A stretch of 64,000 nt of DNA from Gemmiger gallinarum. GTDB taxonomy: Bacteria > Bacillota > Clostridia > Oscillospirales > Ruminococcaceae. Position 1 is the stretch's first letter; each line of letters starts with the position of its first letter. Position numbers and translations under genes: made by a program. Below the pieces are notes generated by a model that was not told the DNA's origin, ran no database searches, and was given only the letters and a program-made list of their open reading frames with translations. Positions 40,891-49,633 of the stretch are shown piece after piece. The stretch lies in the NCBI RefSeq assembly GCF_014982805.1, contig NZ_JADCKC010000002.1, positions 434,001-498,000 of the forward strand, in the 5' to 3' direction.

Positions 40891-43082
40891 GCCTTTGCCT
40901 CCTTGAAATAACCTGGTTGTACGGAGGTGCAACCCTGTTCTACGTTGTACTCAAGCAGATACTCGTGCGCAATATGCGGTTGGATGATGGCACGATACGA
41001 ACCCACCACTTCTTCGTCGGTAGAAAGGATGATAACCTGACCGCTGATGTTGGGGAAAAACAAGGCGGAAATTTGTTCGCGATGTTCCGTATCGATACGG
41101 GCAAAAGGAGTATCGATGATGAAGGGAACCGCCTGGTTGGAGGTCTTGATGATTGCCCAATACAGGGAAAGAATAAAAACCTGCTTTTCGCCTTTGGATA
41201 GCTGATTGAGCTCCACGCGATTGTACAGGGGAAGCTCTATATCGTCCTGGAAGGAAATTTGATCGGTGACGATTTTCCCTGAAAAATACCGGCGCAGTTC
41301 GTCGATAGAATCGTTTGTTAAAAGGTGGGCAGCCTCTTTGAGTCCCGCACTTCCCAATCGCTTTTCCAATGCATCCAGCCCAATGTTGTTGGCGAGCAGC
41401 AGCAATTCATGCGTTGTATAGGTCTGCTTCTTATAAAGGTTGACATTGAAATTGTCATCCAACTCAATAAGCTGCACAAAGTTTTCCTTGCGGATGATCT
41501 TGTTAAACATCTCAAGTGCAAGAGACTCAATCTGGTGGAATTTCTCCTGCGTCACATCGGAAATCATACGCTGCATGACTTGGCTGATGCGGGCGGTAAA
41601 TTCATGCGCCGTACGATCCTTCGCCTTGGCGAACAGCGCTTTGCGCAAGCGTTCCACCAAAGCTTTCTGGTCGGTGATGGTGGCTTCCAGTTCCGCAATT
41701 TGGTTTTCCACGCTTTCCAGACTATCCTCGTAGGCTGCAATGCGCTCCGTGAGAAAGCGAACTCTTTCAAAGTAGGCCGCAGCATCAACAGAAGGCAAAG
41801 CCTCGCGAATCTTTTTGCTAATCTCATCGTATTTTTGAGAAGCCTTTTTCTTCTCCGCGATGGCTTTAATCAATTGAGGCGCGTCTACTTCAGCAAAATG
41901 CTGTGTTCTTACAATATCGCTGATAACCTGGCTTTCCTGTTCCTGCGACAGATCGTGGATAGAGGTGAAGCTTTCCAGCGGAAAGGAGGGCAAAGCTTTC
42001 TTCGCAATTCCGTTGGAAATCGCCTGCGCCAATGCAGGAACTTGCGCTGTGTCGCAATTGGGCTGCTGTTCCAAGACATCCTGAATGGTTTGCGCATCCA
42101 GCAGATCACAAATGGTGTGATACTGGCGAACGGCCCGTTCATCTTTGAGTTGCTTATAGGCGACAGCGGCTAGATCTTTGGTGATGTAAAGGGGCATCAT
42201 GGATTCTACAAATTCCCGAATCCGTTTTGCCTTATCGCCTTTCACACGTTCCTGTGTTGCACGCTGTGTTTCCAGCCGTTCTTGCTCTTGGGCGGTCAGA
42301 CCACCAGAACGAGAAAATTGGTGATCAAGAGATTCTTTTTCCTCCTGGGCAGAAACCAATTGGGCCGTCAGCTGCTGCTTTTGGGACTCCAAGGCGCTGT
42401 TTCTGGTCGTATAAGCAGAAAGGTTGGCTTCTTCATGTTCCACCAGTTTGGCAACCTGGTCGTAATCTTCGTTTCCTTCCTCATCTCCGATATAAGAATC
42501 GCAGAATTTCTGTATTATATTGAAGGTATCGTAACCACTTAATGTCAGGACTGCATTCTTAATATAGTTGCTGTAATTGCCTGTTGCAAAAAAGTCCCCG
42601 ATTTCTTCGCCGTCGAAGAAGAAAAAGTCAAACAGGTTGGGAGGAATGACAGAGAACAAATAGTTCTGAAAGAAATCCAGGTTCTTGTTGGCAAGGAGCT
42701 GCTGGTCTTTATACACGGAATAGGTTTCGTGAAGGCGTTTTTCGATAAAAGACCATTCACGACGAATGGTATACAGTGTATGGACGCGATCCGTAGGAAG
42801 GTCGATTTCTACTTCGACATAGGACTTGACATTGTTGGACAAGAACGCATCATGGTTGATCAGCTCTTTGATTCGTGCGGTATAGCGGTTGTTTTTATCC
42901 TGAAAGCGGAAGCATTGGGGACCATATAAAGCCAATTTGATGGCAGTGAAAAAGGAGGTCTTACCAGCACCGTTGTTTCCGCCGATCAGAATAATATTTT
43001 GCTCACCATGGGTATCCAACGCGATTGTGTTTTCCCCCACATACGAGCTGAAATTATAGAGTGTCACTCTGTTGATCTTCAT
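40887..43082 (-). CDS. dndD: DNA sulfur modification ATPase DndD
   Basis: A 731-residue SMC-like ATPase. The N-terminal YNFSSYVGENTIAL and Walker A GGNNGAGKTSFFTAIKLALYG are followed by FFFFDGEEIGDFF. Two coiled-coil blocks (about 230-300 and 430-500) come next, then the signature QLSKGEKQVFILSLYWA and Walker B PFIIDTPFARIDTEHR. DndD is thought to use ATP to nick or deform the DNA backbone for sulfur insertion. ATG 43082 follows GGAAGGA and lies inside the end of dndC (29-base overlap). It is longer than typical proteobacterial DndD (about 660). Confidence 0.92.
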   Translation of the reverse strand: MKINRVTLYNFSSYVGENTIALDTHGEQNIILIGGNNGAGKTSFFTAIKLALYGPQCFRFQDKNNRYTARIKELINHDAFLSNNVKSYVEVEIDLPTDRVHTLYTIRREWSFIEKRLHETYSVYKDQQLLANKNLDFFQNYLFSVIPPNLFDFFFFDGEEIGDFFATGNYSNYIKNAVLTLSGYDTFNIIQKFCDSYIGDEEGNEDYDQVAKLVEHEEANLSAYTTRNSALESQKQQLTAQLVSAQEEKESLDHQFSRSGGLTAQEQERLETQRATQERVKGDKAKRIREFVESMMPLYITKDLAAVAYKQLKDERAVRQYHTICDLLDAQTIQDVLEQQPNCDTAQVPALAQAISNGIAKKALPSFPLESFTSIHDLSQEQESQVISDIVRTQHFAEVDAPQLIKAIAEKKKASQKYDEISKKIREALPSVDAAAYFERVRFLTERIAAYEDSLESVENQIAELEATITDQKALVERLRKALFAKAKDRTAHEFTARISQVMQRMISDVTQEKFHQIESLALEMFNKIIRKENFVQLIELDDNFNVNLYKKQTYTTHELLLLANNIGLDALEKRLGSAGLKEAAHLLTNDSIDELRRYFSGKIVTDQISFQDDIELPLYNRVELNQLSKGEKQVFILSLYWAIIKTSNQAVPFIIDTPFARIDTEHREQISALFFPNISGQVIILSTDEEVVGSYRAIIQPHIAHEYLLEYNVEQGCTSVQPGYFKEAKA

Positions 43083-44466
43083 TCCGGGTTCCTTCCTGCG
43101 CATTCACCAATTCAGCTTCCTGGAGCCATTGCTGCGTAACGGCTTTCCGGAGAGACTCACGAAGAATGCGAGTGTTCGAGAAAAATTTGGTTTTGTTTGT
43201 TCTGAAAATCATGCTCTTCATAAGGTCCATGGGAACCGAGAATTCAGAGGCATACTTTTCCAGCTTTTTGCAGGTTTCCTCATCAAAGACGGGGCGCTTT
43301 AACTGGTCCCAAGGCAAGCGCTCTCCCATCTCATCATAGTAGAGGTCTACCAGCACACGACAGCTCAGATCCTGTTCCTCGTCCCAAATACGGTCTATGG
43401 CGCGGAGTTCATCGATGGTAATGAGCTCATAGTTCATCTGCTTTTGCGTTTGCAGAAGGCGACGCAAAATCATTTGGCGCGCTTCCCAGGTAAACGGACC
43501 AAAGCCGAGCTGGTTTTGGGAGGTGCGATAGACACTACCGTCGCGGCGCTTCTTTTCGCGATACTCCGGTACATCGCGAATGCTCATAAGCCATTTTCTG
43601 AATTCGGCCAGGGGAATCAATTCACGGTGCCCGGAACGGATGAAGCCATTCAAAGACTTATCTTCCTGAACGACAGTGCAGATCCAACAGCCAAAGCGGG
43701 ATTGACCGCAGGACTGTTGCTGATCTTCCTTGGAGGAGTATCCCGCGAAGGGGCATTCACCGCTGTCAGCACCAGAATACAATTCAATCAGTTGGGAGTT
43801 ATCGCCACCCCAGGCATTTTTCCGGTTGTTGGACATCAAGATGTCCCAGACATCATCGGTGGACAAGGAAACAATCGGGGGATATACATAGGCTTCCTTG
43901 ATGGTCTCATGGCGATTCAAAAGGCGATCAGCCAGTTCTCGACCTTCAATGCGGCGCTTTCGTGCCGCGCTTTCGGCCTTGCGCACACCAAGGATAAAAA
44001 CAATCTCGGTATGTTGTTCCTTAATGATGTTTTCTACAAACTGTCCGCTGGGGGCAATCTTCAGGCGGTCTGTACACCAACGGAAGGTGCCGTTCAGACG
44101 CGGAGTGGGAAAACCTCTACCAATGACATTGGCCCAGAACGAAGTATCTGGTTTGGGTGTGACTTTATTTACGCTGATCGGCAAGCTATCCCGTTTGGCA
44201 GACTTATCCAAAAGATGAAGCATATCATCCAGATAGATCTTGATCAGGGGATTTTCCACAAGAGTATCGGAAGATACGATGTATACAGTTTTATGGCGCT
44301 CCTCGGGCCGAAGGTTTTTCAGCATCTGATAGACCAGATGGACAACGACGGTGGAGTCTTTACCACCGCTATATCCAATCACCCAGGGACGATTGTCGGA
44401 CCTATACACATGCTTGATTTCTTCAAGCAAACCCTCAACCAGAGGCTTTCCATTGTATTCTTTCAT
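43054..44466 (-). CDS. dndC: DNA phosphorothioation protein DndC (PP-loop, Fe-S)
   Basis: A 470-residue PAPS-reductase-fold protein. The PP-loop is WVIGYSGGKDSTVVVHLV (S33-GGKD). TFRWCTDRLKI and RKAESAARKRR follow. A four-cysteine set (C238, C253, C260, C263 in GECPFAG...SCGQ...GCWIC) is placed as for a [4Fe-4S] cluster. QNQLGFGPFTWEAR is also typical of DndC. It activates the DNA backbone with ATP and takes sulfur from DndA. First gene of the leftward operon; a 247-base divergent region separates it from a second PP-loop gene. Confidence 0.94.
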   Translation of the reverse strand: MKEYNGKPLVEGLLEEIKHVYRSDNRPWVIGYSGGKDSTVVVHLVYQMLKNLRPEERHKTVYIVSSDTLVENPLIKIYLDDMLHLLDKSAKRDSLPISVNKVTPKPDTSFWANVIGRGFPTPRLNGTFRWCTDRLKIAPSGQFVENIIKEQHTEIVFILGVRKAESAARKRRIEGRELADRLLNRHETIKEAYVYPPIVSLSTDDVWDILMSNNRKNAWGGDNSQLIELYSGADSGECPFAGYSSKEDQQQSCGQSRFGCWICTVVQEDKSLNGFIRSGHRELIPLAEFRKWLMSIRDVPEYREKKRRDGSVYRTSQNQLGFGPFTWEARQMILRRLLQTQKQMNYELITIDELRAIDRIWDEEQDLSCRVLVDLYYDEMGERLPWDQLKRPVFDEETCKKLEKYASEFSVPMDLMKSMIFRTNKTKFFSNTRILRESLRKAVTQQWLQEAELVNAQEGTRNEDQQSDTL

Positions 44467-44713
44467 GTATGGATTTTACTCCCTCTAGAAGTCTTTTCTG
44501 GTATGGAGAAAACTGTATATTTTTCCTGTGTGGAAGTACAGTCTTGTCCAATACTACACCATTATCAAGTATAACATTTTACGGAACAAAATGCACCTTG
44601 TCCGACGAAAAAACTCAGCCTTCCCGGTATTTGACCGAATTTGCGGAAACCTCTTGCAATTCCCTCGGAATAGAGTTAACACAACACAAACGCTTTTCCG
44701 AGGAGGTTACGAA

Positions 44714-45661
44714 ATGGAAAATAGGGTTCGTGAAAATCAAGAAACGACGATACTAAGGGCATTTGAATCCAGAAAGGAAGGACTGAAGTATTTACAAAAG
44801 TTGCCGTTGGAAGAGAAGATCGCGCTTTCTAAAAACTTGATTGTAAGTTGCATGGAAACCTTTGATGAGCAGGTTTATATTTCCTTTTCAGGGGGAAAGG
44901 ATTCAACGGTTCTGTCATCTCTTGTGTGCAGTTTAAAACCGGACATCCTGCATTTGTTTTCGGATACAGGCTGTGAATATCCGGAAACCCTGTCTTTCGT
45001 TGAGGAGGAGCGCCAGAGAGGGAAAAACATTGTGCCTGTGCGTCCCGTTTGTCGGGATGGCTCGGTATGGACCTTTGAGCGCGTAGTTGCAACCTATGGC
45101 TACCCACTATTCTCCAAGGCGATTGCCAATGGAATACGGACATATCGACACGCGAAAACGCCTGTAACAAAGCAGCACGCACTGGATTATTTGGGACGGA
45201 TGTATCCCAAGGCACTATCCTATCTGGATTACAATATTTCTGACCTGTGCTGTGAAAAATTGAAAAAGGCGCCCTTGAAGCGTATGGCAAAACGGATGCA
45301 AACGCAATGTAGTATAATCGGAACACTGGCAGAAGAAAGCCGGGTCCGGAAAAGGGATTGGATTGCGTATGGTTCCAATATCTTCTTTCAGAAGAAAGAC
45401 AACCAGTGTAGGCCGCTGTCTTTCTGGACAGAACGAGACATCTGGGATTATATTGAACTTTATAAAATACCTATTTCCGATTTGTATGGACAAGGATATC
45501 AAAGAAACGGATGTATGTTTTGTGGTTTCGGTCTGTGTGCAGAGCGACGGAAATTTGGAATTAACCGCTTTGAGAGATTGTCGCTGACACACCCGAAGGA
45601 ATATGACTACATGGTGTCCCGATGGGCATCTCTATTCAAAGCGTGCGGAATTCCCTATTGA
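44714..45661 (+). CDS. Second PAPS-reductase-like PP-loop protein
   Basis: A 315-residue protein related to, but clearly distinct from, DndC. PP-loop YISFSGGKDSTVLSSLV (S59-GGKD). ILHLFSDTGCEYPETLSFVEEE is the following PAPS-reductase strand. It also has TQCSIIGTLAEESRVRKRDW and a C-terminal Cys cluster GCMFCGFGLCAERR. Such proteins adenylate a substrate before sulfur or amine transfer; phage and island versions are common. ATG 44714 has GAGGAGG at ideal distance; the upstream extension lacks coding character. It is divergent from dndC, so the two may share regulation. Role could be an alternative sulfur-transfer step or an unrelated base modification. Confidence 0.82.
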   Translation: MENRVRENQETTILRAFESRKEGLKYLQKLPLEEKIALSKNLIVSCMETFDEQVYISFSGGKDSTVLSSLVCSLKPDILHLFSDTGCEYPETLSFVEEERQRGKNIVPVRPVCRDGSVWTFERVVATYGYPLFSKAIANGIRTYRHAKTPVTKQHALDYLGRMYPKALSYLDYNISDLCCEKLKKAPLKRMAKRMQTQCSIIGTLAEESRVRKRDWIAYGSNIFFQKKDNQCRPLSFWTERDIWDYIELYKIPISDLYGQGYQRNGCMFCGFGLCAERRKFGINRFERLSLTHPKEYDYMVSRWASLFKACGIPY

Positions 45662-45732
45662 TGCTATTTTGATTATATCATTCTATGCATACATTAACAG
45701 GGACTTCTAACAAGAATGGGACAAAAAACAGG

Positions 45733-45780
45733 TTGATAAAACTAATGAAATAGGTTATACTGATACTAAATGATACTATT
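45733..45780 (+). promoter_or_regulatory. Fic gene promoter with tandem TGATACTA repeats
   Basis: TTGATA (45733-45738), a 17-base spacer and TATACT (45756-45761) form a good promoter. Overlapping its end, TGATACTA occurs twice exactly 10 bases apart (45761-45768 and 45771-45778), one helical turn, which suggests an operator. Confidence 0.65.
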
Positions 45781-45809
45781 TTATATCGCTTTTCGAAAGG
45801 AGGACCTCC

Positions 45810-46985
45810 ATGGACGCTTCTGTGTTTGCCAAGATGCTCTCAGACCCAGGGATGTTGGACCTCAAAAAGATGGGATATAAATACGGTCAAGGAGATCTGC
45901 AGGAATTTCTCACACTACTCAAACGTGATTTTTATCAGGAACTACCCCTGCATGACTTTGATGGAAAACCGATGGTATACCTGGAAAGTGTGGCGCGGGT
46001 TTCACTGTCGGCGGCGCGTGTTTTGCTGACGCCGCAGCAGAGTTCCCGTCTGTATGGAACCAAGGCGATGGAAGAGGAAATCGTGTCTACCTTCCGAATC
46101 GAACAGATTGACACCAGCAGGGAAAGTGTGCGGCGGATTTTATCCGGTCAGGCACCCAAGGATAAGGAAGAACATCGCATCTATGGCATGAAACAAGGCC
46201 TGGAATTTATCGCGGACAGATCTCATACCATCACGGAGGAAAATCTCTTTCGGCTGTATCAGATGACCATTGGCGACTTCCTGCCAGAGGAGGATCGTTT
46301 ACTGCCCGAACATTGGTATCGGCATGATAGCGTGTATATCGTAGGCAGCAAGTTGGAACACACTGGATTGCCTTGGCAGAAACTGCCGACCTATATGGCA
46401 GAACTGGTTGCGTTTGCTGCTGAGAAAACAGCACAGAATGATCTAATCAAGGCAGCCATTTTGCATTTCGCGCTTGCCTATCTGCATCCCTACTTTGATG
46501 GAAACGGTCGGATGGCGCGCCTGCTCCATTTGTGGTATCTGGTGCAGCAGGGATACTCATCAGCATTGTTCGTGCCGATGTCCCGCTTTGTGGAGGAAAG
46601 CCGCTCCCGGTATTATAAAGCGTATACCCAAGTGGAACAGAATCAGCAGATCAGCGGCGTGCTGGATGTGACGCCGTTCCTGGTCTATTTTGCCGAATCG
46701 GTGTATCACCGGCTGGGAGAAGATCAGCCGCAGCCCCGGACGCTACAGGCTTTTGAGGAAGCGCTGCAGCAAGGAAAGGTTACCGAGAAGGAGCGGGCCC
46801 TCTGGCAGTTTGTTCTCACTGCCTATGGCAGCGAAGAGTTTTCCACCAAGCGGTTGGAAAAAGACTTCGGCGATGCGGCTTATGCCACAATCCGGAGCTT
46901 CGTTCTCAAATTCGAGCGCCTCGGCCTGCTGACTTCGGTCCACTACGGCAACCGGGTCAAATACCGGATTCAGGATGGAAAGTAA
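45810..46985 (+). CDS. Fic family protein (AMP-transferase type) with winged-helix tail
   Basis: A 391-residue Fic protein. The catalytic motif LHPYFDGNGRMARLLH begins at His226 and matches HPFx(D/E)GNGRxxR, the AMP-transfer type. STFRIEQIDTS near residue 95 resembles the N-terminal inhibitory motif (S/T)xxxE(G/N), with Gln in place of Gly/Asn. The C-terminus (YGSEEFSTKRLEKDFGDAAYATIRSFVLKFERLGLL) looks like a winged helix. It would modify a target protein, perhaps as a toxin-like stress effector. It follows the PP-loop gene by 150 bases, with its own promoter and GAAAGGAGG site. Confidence 0.88.
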   Translation: MDASVFAKMLSDPGMLDLKKMGYKYGQGDLQEFLTLLKRDFYQELPLHDFDGKPMVYLESVARVSLSAARVLLTPQQSSRLYGTKAMEEEIVSTFRIEQIDTSRESVRRILSGQAPKDKEEHRIYGMKQGLEFIADRSHTITEENLFRLYQMTIGDFLPEEDRLLPEHWYRHDSVYIVGSKLEHTGLPWQKLPTYMAELVAFAAEKTAQNDLIKAAILHFALAYLHPYFDGNGRMARLLHLWYLVQQGYSSALFVPMSRFVEESRSRYYKAYTQVEQNQQISGVLDVTPFLVYFAESVYHRLGEDQPQPRTLQAFEEALQQGKVTEKERALWQFVLTAYGSEEFSTKRLEKDFGDAAYATIRSFVLKFERLGLLTSVHYGNRVKYRIQDGK

Positions 46986-47139
46986 AGAAAGACTCGCAGC
47001 AACGTAAGAGGAAATGCAGCAATAAGTGAAGAAACATAACGAAAACTTAAGTTGTTAAGTTCACTTGTTGGGGTTTCTCTTAACATATAGACGATTTTTC
47101 CTTTCTTTCCCAGCAGGTCATTGCCATAAGAAACAATCC

Positions 47140-47170
47140 AAGCCTCCGGCCATCTGCCGGAGGCTTTTGT
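47140..47170 (+). terminator. Terminator downstream of fic
   Basis: AAGCCTCCGGC (47140-47150) pairs with GCCGGAGGCTT (47156-47166), followed by TTGT. The 46986-47139 stretch before it holds no gene. Confidence 0.85.
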
Positions 47171-47210
47171 GTTATACTGTTTTTATCAGATGGAAAAGGG
47201 GGACGTCAGC

Positions 47211-47942
47211 ATGGCAGTGGAAAACGGGGAGTGGATCATGCGGGGACCGGCTTGGGAGGACCCGGCCTGTATCCACAGCTGGCAGGAACTGGTGGACTGG
47301 ATCGACGAGGTGGGATTCCTGCCCCTCTTCCGCAACGGCATCGACGGCTTTTCGGCGGAGGAGCACACCTGCCCTACTGACTGGTGGAGCGGTGATGTGG
47401 ACCGTGACCCCTGGGAGTGGCGGCAGACGATTGCCCGCAGCGGCCGGGTGGCCTACGGCAAGTTCTTCGGCAAGAAGGCAGGTTTCATCTCCAAAGCCTG
47501 GTTTCCGGACTTTGCCAACTGGCGGCGGGACGGCTACGACTTTGACAGCCGGTGGGACGATGGCCTCGCCACCGCCCGCCAGAAGAAGATCATGGACCAG
47601 TTCACCGAAGCGGACGCCCTGCTCTCCTATGAACTGAAAGAGCGGGCTGGATTCGGCAAGGGCGGAGAGAAGAACTTCGAGGGCACCGTGACCGACCTGC
47701 AGATGAGCAGTTATCTGGTTATCCGGGATTTCCGTCAGAAACTGAACAAAAAAGGCCAGCCTTACGGCTGGTCCCGGGCAGAATATACAACGCCGGAAGC
47801 GCTCTGGGGCGCGGCGTACATCGCGGCAGCCTACGCCACCGACCCGGTACAGTCCCGGACGAAGGTGTTCCGCCAGATTCAGGCCCATTTTCCCGCCGCC
47901 ACCGAAGAGCGACTGCGTGCGGTGCTGGGAAGGTGTGCCTAA
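47211..47942 (+). CDS. AlkZ-related protein
   Basis: A 243-residue GC-rich gene. The sequence IHSWQELVDWIDEVGFLPLFRNGIDGFSAEEHT, then WWSGDVDRDPWEWRQTIARSGRVAYGKFFGKKAGFIS, resembles proteins annotated 'AlkZ-related' in Oscillospiraceae, distant relatives of DNA glycosylases with winged helices. Recognition is from memory of such sequences; no catalytic Gln-x-Gln motif of AlkZ is evident, so enzymatic activity is doubtful. ATG 47211 follows AAGGGGGA by eight bases. Base composition marks the return to chromosome-like DNA. Confidence 0.6.
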   Translation: MAVENGEWIMRGPAWEDPACIHSWQELVDWIDEVGFLPLFRNGIDGFSAEEHTCPTDWWSGDVDRDPWEWRQTIARSGRVAYGKFFGKKAGFISKAWFPDFANWRRDGYDFDSRWDDGLATARQKKIMDQFTEADALLSYELKERAGFGKGGEKNFEGTVTDLQMSSYLVIRDFRQKLNKKGQPYGWSRAEYTTPEALWGAAYIAAAYATDPVQSRTKVFRQIQAHFPAATEERLRAVLGRCA

Positions 47943-48050
47943 AAAATGGAAGTGTGCTAATCGATTTGGAAAAGGAAAATCGATAGCTTACATTGTATGA
48001 AAAGCTTTCCTCCATAAACAGAATATTTTAAAAGATCTATCAAAAAAGCC

Positions 48051-48080
48051 TTGACGGCCGATATCGGCCAATATTAGTAT
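48051..48080 (+). promoter_or_regulatory. MerR-type promoter with palindromic operator
   Basis: TTGACG (48051-48056) and TAGTAT (48075-48080) are 18 bases apart. The perfect palindrome GGCCGATATCGGCC (48056-48069) fills the spacer. A lengthened spacer occupied by a dyad is characteristic of MerR-family promoters, so the gene downstream probably regulates itself. Confidence 0.7.
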
Positions 48081-48103
48081 CTAATTAAAAGGAGGGGAAA
48101 ATC

Positions 48104-48910
48104 ATGAAGCGCGTGTATACAATTCGGGATGTGTCTCATATAACCGGGCTTGATAAGCGGACTATCAAATATTACATAGAGCGTGGCATGATTCAGCCTT
48201 CCGACAAAATGATTCAAGGCGCTAAAGAAACATGGCTGTATAGCGAAGCAGATGTAATAAAAGTGCGACAAATTGCGCTATATCGTCAGTTGGGCTATTC
48301 TGCTGATAAAATCAGAAAGATGATTCTCTCTCCGGGTTTTGATTGGGAAAATGTTCTCGACGAACAAATTGAGGAGCTAAAACAGAGAAAGAGGCACCTT
48401 GAAAATGCGATATTCGTAGCTGAATTCATGAGATATGCAAATGAGGCTGAACATCGGTGGATCGCATTTGACAGTTCCGATTTTAATAATGACATTGATC
48501 GATTTGCTGTTGACTGTTTTGCAGATAATGATGATGAGCTTGTTGAACAAGGCATGAAAAAAATCAACCATGAATTGACAGAGGGTCTCAACGCAGGAGA
48601 TATAGAAAAGCAAGCTCAAAAGGTCACGGAATTGTTTGAGCAGCTGAGAACGGTTTTGAAATACGAACCACAAGACGCAAAAGTGCAAACAGCGATTTCG
48701 GAAATACTCCGTTTTATGGGGATGACGGCACAACCAAGCAAGTCGTCAATACAGGACGTCCTGTTGGGAGCCCGGCTGTTTAGCAATATGAGCTTTGAAA
48801 GAGTGGTGGACCTACTTTTTTCAAAACAAGGAGCAACAGATTTTTTGTTGCAAGCCCTTCAGGTATATTGTGAATCGTTAGATCGAGAAAGGAGCAAAAA
48901 AGATGAGTGA
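48104..48910 (+). CDS. MerR family transcriptional regulator
   Basis: A 268-residue regulator: YTIRDVSHITGLDKRTIKYYIERGMIQPS is the MerR winged helix-turn-helix with GAKETWLYSEADVIKVRQIALYRQLGYSADKIRKMI completing the domain. A linker coiled coil (EEQIEELKQRKRHLENA) leads to a 170-residue helical effector domain resembling the TipAS type in position, without a recognisable ligand motif. AGGAGG precedes ATG 48104. AT-rich. It is translationally linked to a small zinc-ribbon gene. Confidence 0.9.
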   Translation: MKRVYTIRDVSHITGLDKRTIKYYIERGMIQPSDKMIQGAKETWLYSEADVIKVRQIALYRQLGYSADKIRKMILSPGFDWENVLDEQIEELKQRKRHLENAIFVAEFMRYANEAEHRWIAFDSSDFNNDIDRFAVDCFADNDDELVEQGMKKINHELTEGLNAGDIEKQAQKVTELFEQLRTVLKYEPQDAKVQTAISEILRFMGMTAQPSKSSIQDVLLGARLFSNMSFERVVDLLFSKQGATDFLLQALQVYCESLDRERSKKDE

Positions 48911-49085
48911 ACGTTTCCCCGAGGTAGATTGGTACTGTGATCGTTGCAATGCTTACCTCAATGATCAACCAGGGTTTGATGACCATCACTATGTCTGGAA
49001 ATGCACAGTATGTGGCCATAAAAACAGTATTTCATCAGATTCCATCTATGAATCGGAGGAAGAATATCGTAACTTTAATCAATAA
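48903..49085 (+). CDS. 60-aa zinc-ribbon protein
   Basis: A small protein with two CxxC pairs, WYCDRCNAYLN and WKCTVCGHKN, typical of a zinc ribbon, followed by an acidic tail (YESEEEYRNF). Starts eight bases inside the end of the MerR gene with GAAAGGAG upstream, so it is co-expressed with it. Function unknown; perhaps a protein- or nucleic-acid-binding adaptor. Confidence 0.8.
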   Translation: MSERFPEVDWYCDRCNAYLNDQPGFDDHHYVWKCTVCGHKNSISSDSIYESEEEYRNFNQ

Positions 49086-49099
49086 AAAGGAGAGTCATA

Positions 49100-49366
49100 A
49101 TGAGACATGTTTTTAAAGCCACAAAAATGGGGTGGGGAAAAGAAAAAGAGGGCATATACTTTGATGCAAAGTATTATACCAAAGAAGAAGCTATGGCGGA
49201 ATTCAAGCCATTCCAAGGGACCACGCAAAAAGGATACCCATATACAGGTTATGAATATGACGGACAAAAATATCACGATGTTGCTTATGTTGGCGAGTTT
49301 GAAGATAACAACATGCCGCACTCTGATATCGAGTTAATGGACGCACTTATCAAAAGTAAAAAATGA
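49100..49366 (+). CDS. 88-aa hypothetical protein
   Basis: A small soluble protein (MRHVFKATKMGWGKEKEGIYFD..., with YYTKEEAMAEFKPFQG and YEYDGQKYHDVAYVGEF), aromatic-rich and probably beta-stranded. No family recognised. AAAGGAGAG lies just upstream, 14 bases after the zinc-ribbon stop, so it is the third gene of the MerR unit. Confidence 0.75.
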   Translation: MRHVFKATKMGWGKEKEGIYFDAKYYTKEEAMAEFKPFQGTTQKGYPYTGYEYDGQKYHDVAYVGEFEDNNMPHSDIELMDALIKSKK

Positions 49367-49633
49367 TTTTATTGAAGCTTATCGATAAATGAACGATGGC
49401 TTAGAATACCGTGTATATTTCTAGGCTGGAATACAGCCCACTTTCCATTTATTAAGGTGAAAATCTTGGGCGCTTGTCGATTGCTTCTTTCAGACTCCTG
49501 TTCCGTTGAAATACAGACAACTATCGGTCCGAGCCAAGATACCCAAGAATAGCTTCACATGCAAGAGGCTACCATTGAGGAATAGGCGGCACTGTATGCA
49601 GCCGGGTACCTGCCGGAAGTGCGCCCCTCTCCA
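49367..49633. other. Intergenic region with possible degenerate coding remnant
   Basis: No intact gene. At 49558-49624 one frame reads like the fragment LYAAGYLPEVRP after a stop codon, possibly decayed coding sequence. No terminator or tRNA was seen. Confidence 0.35.
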
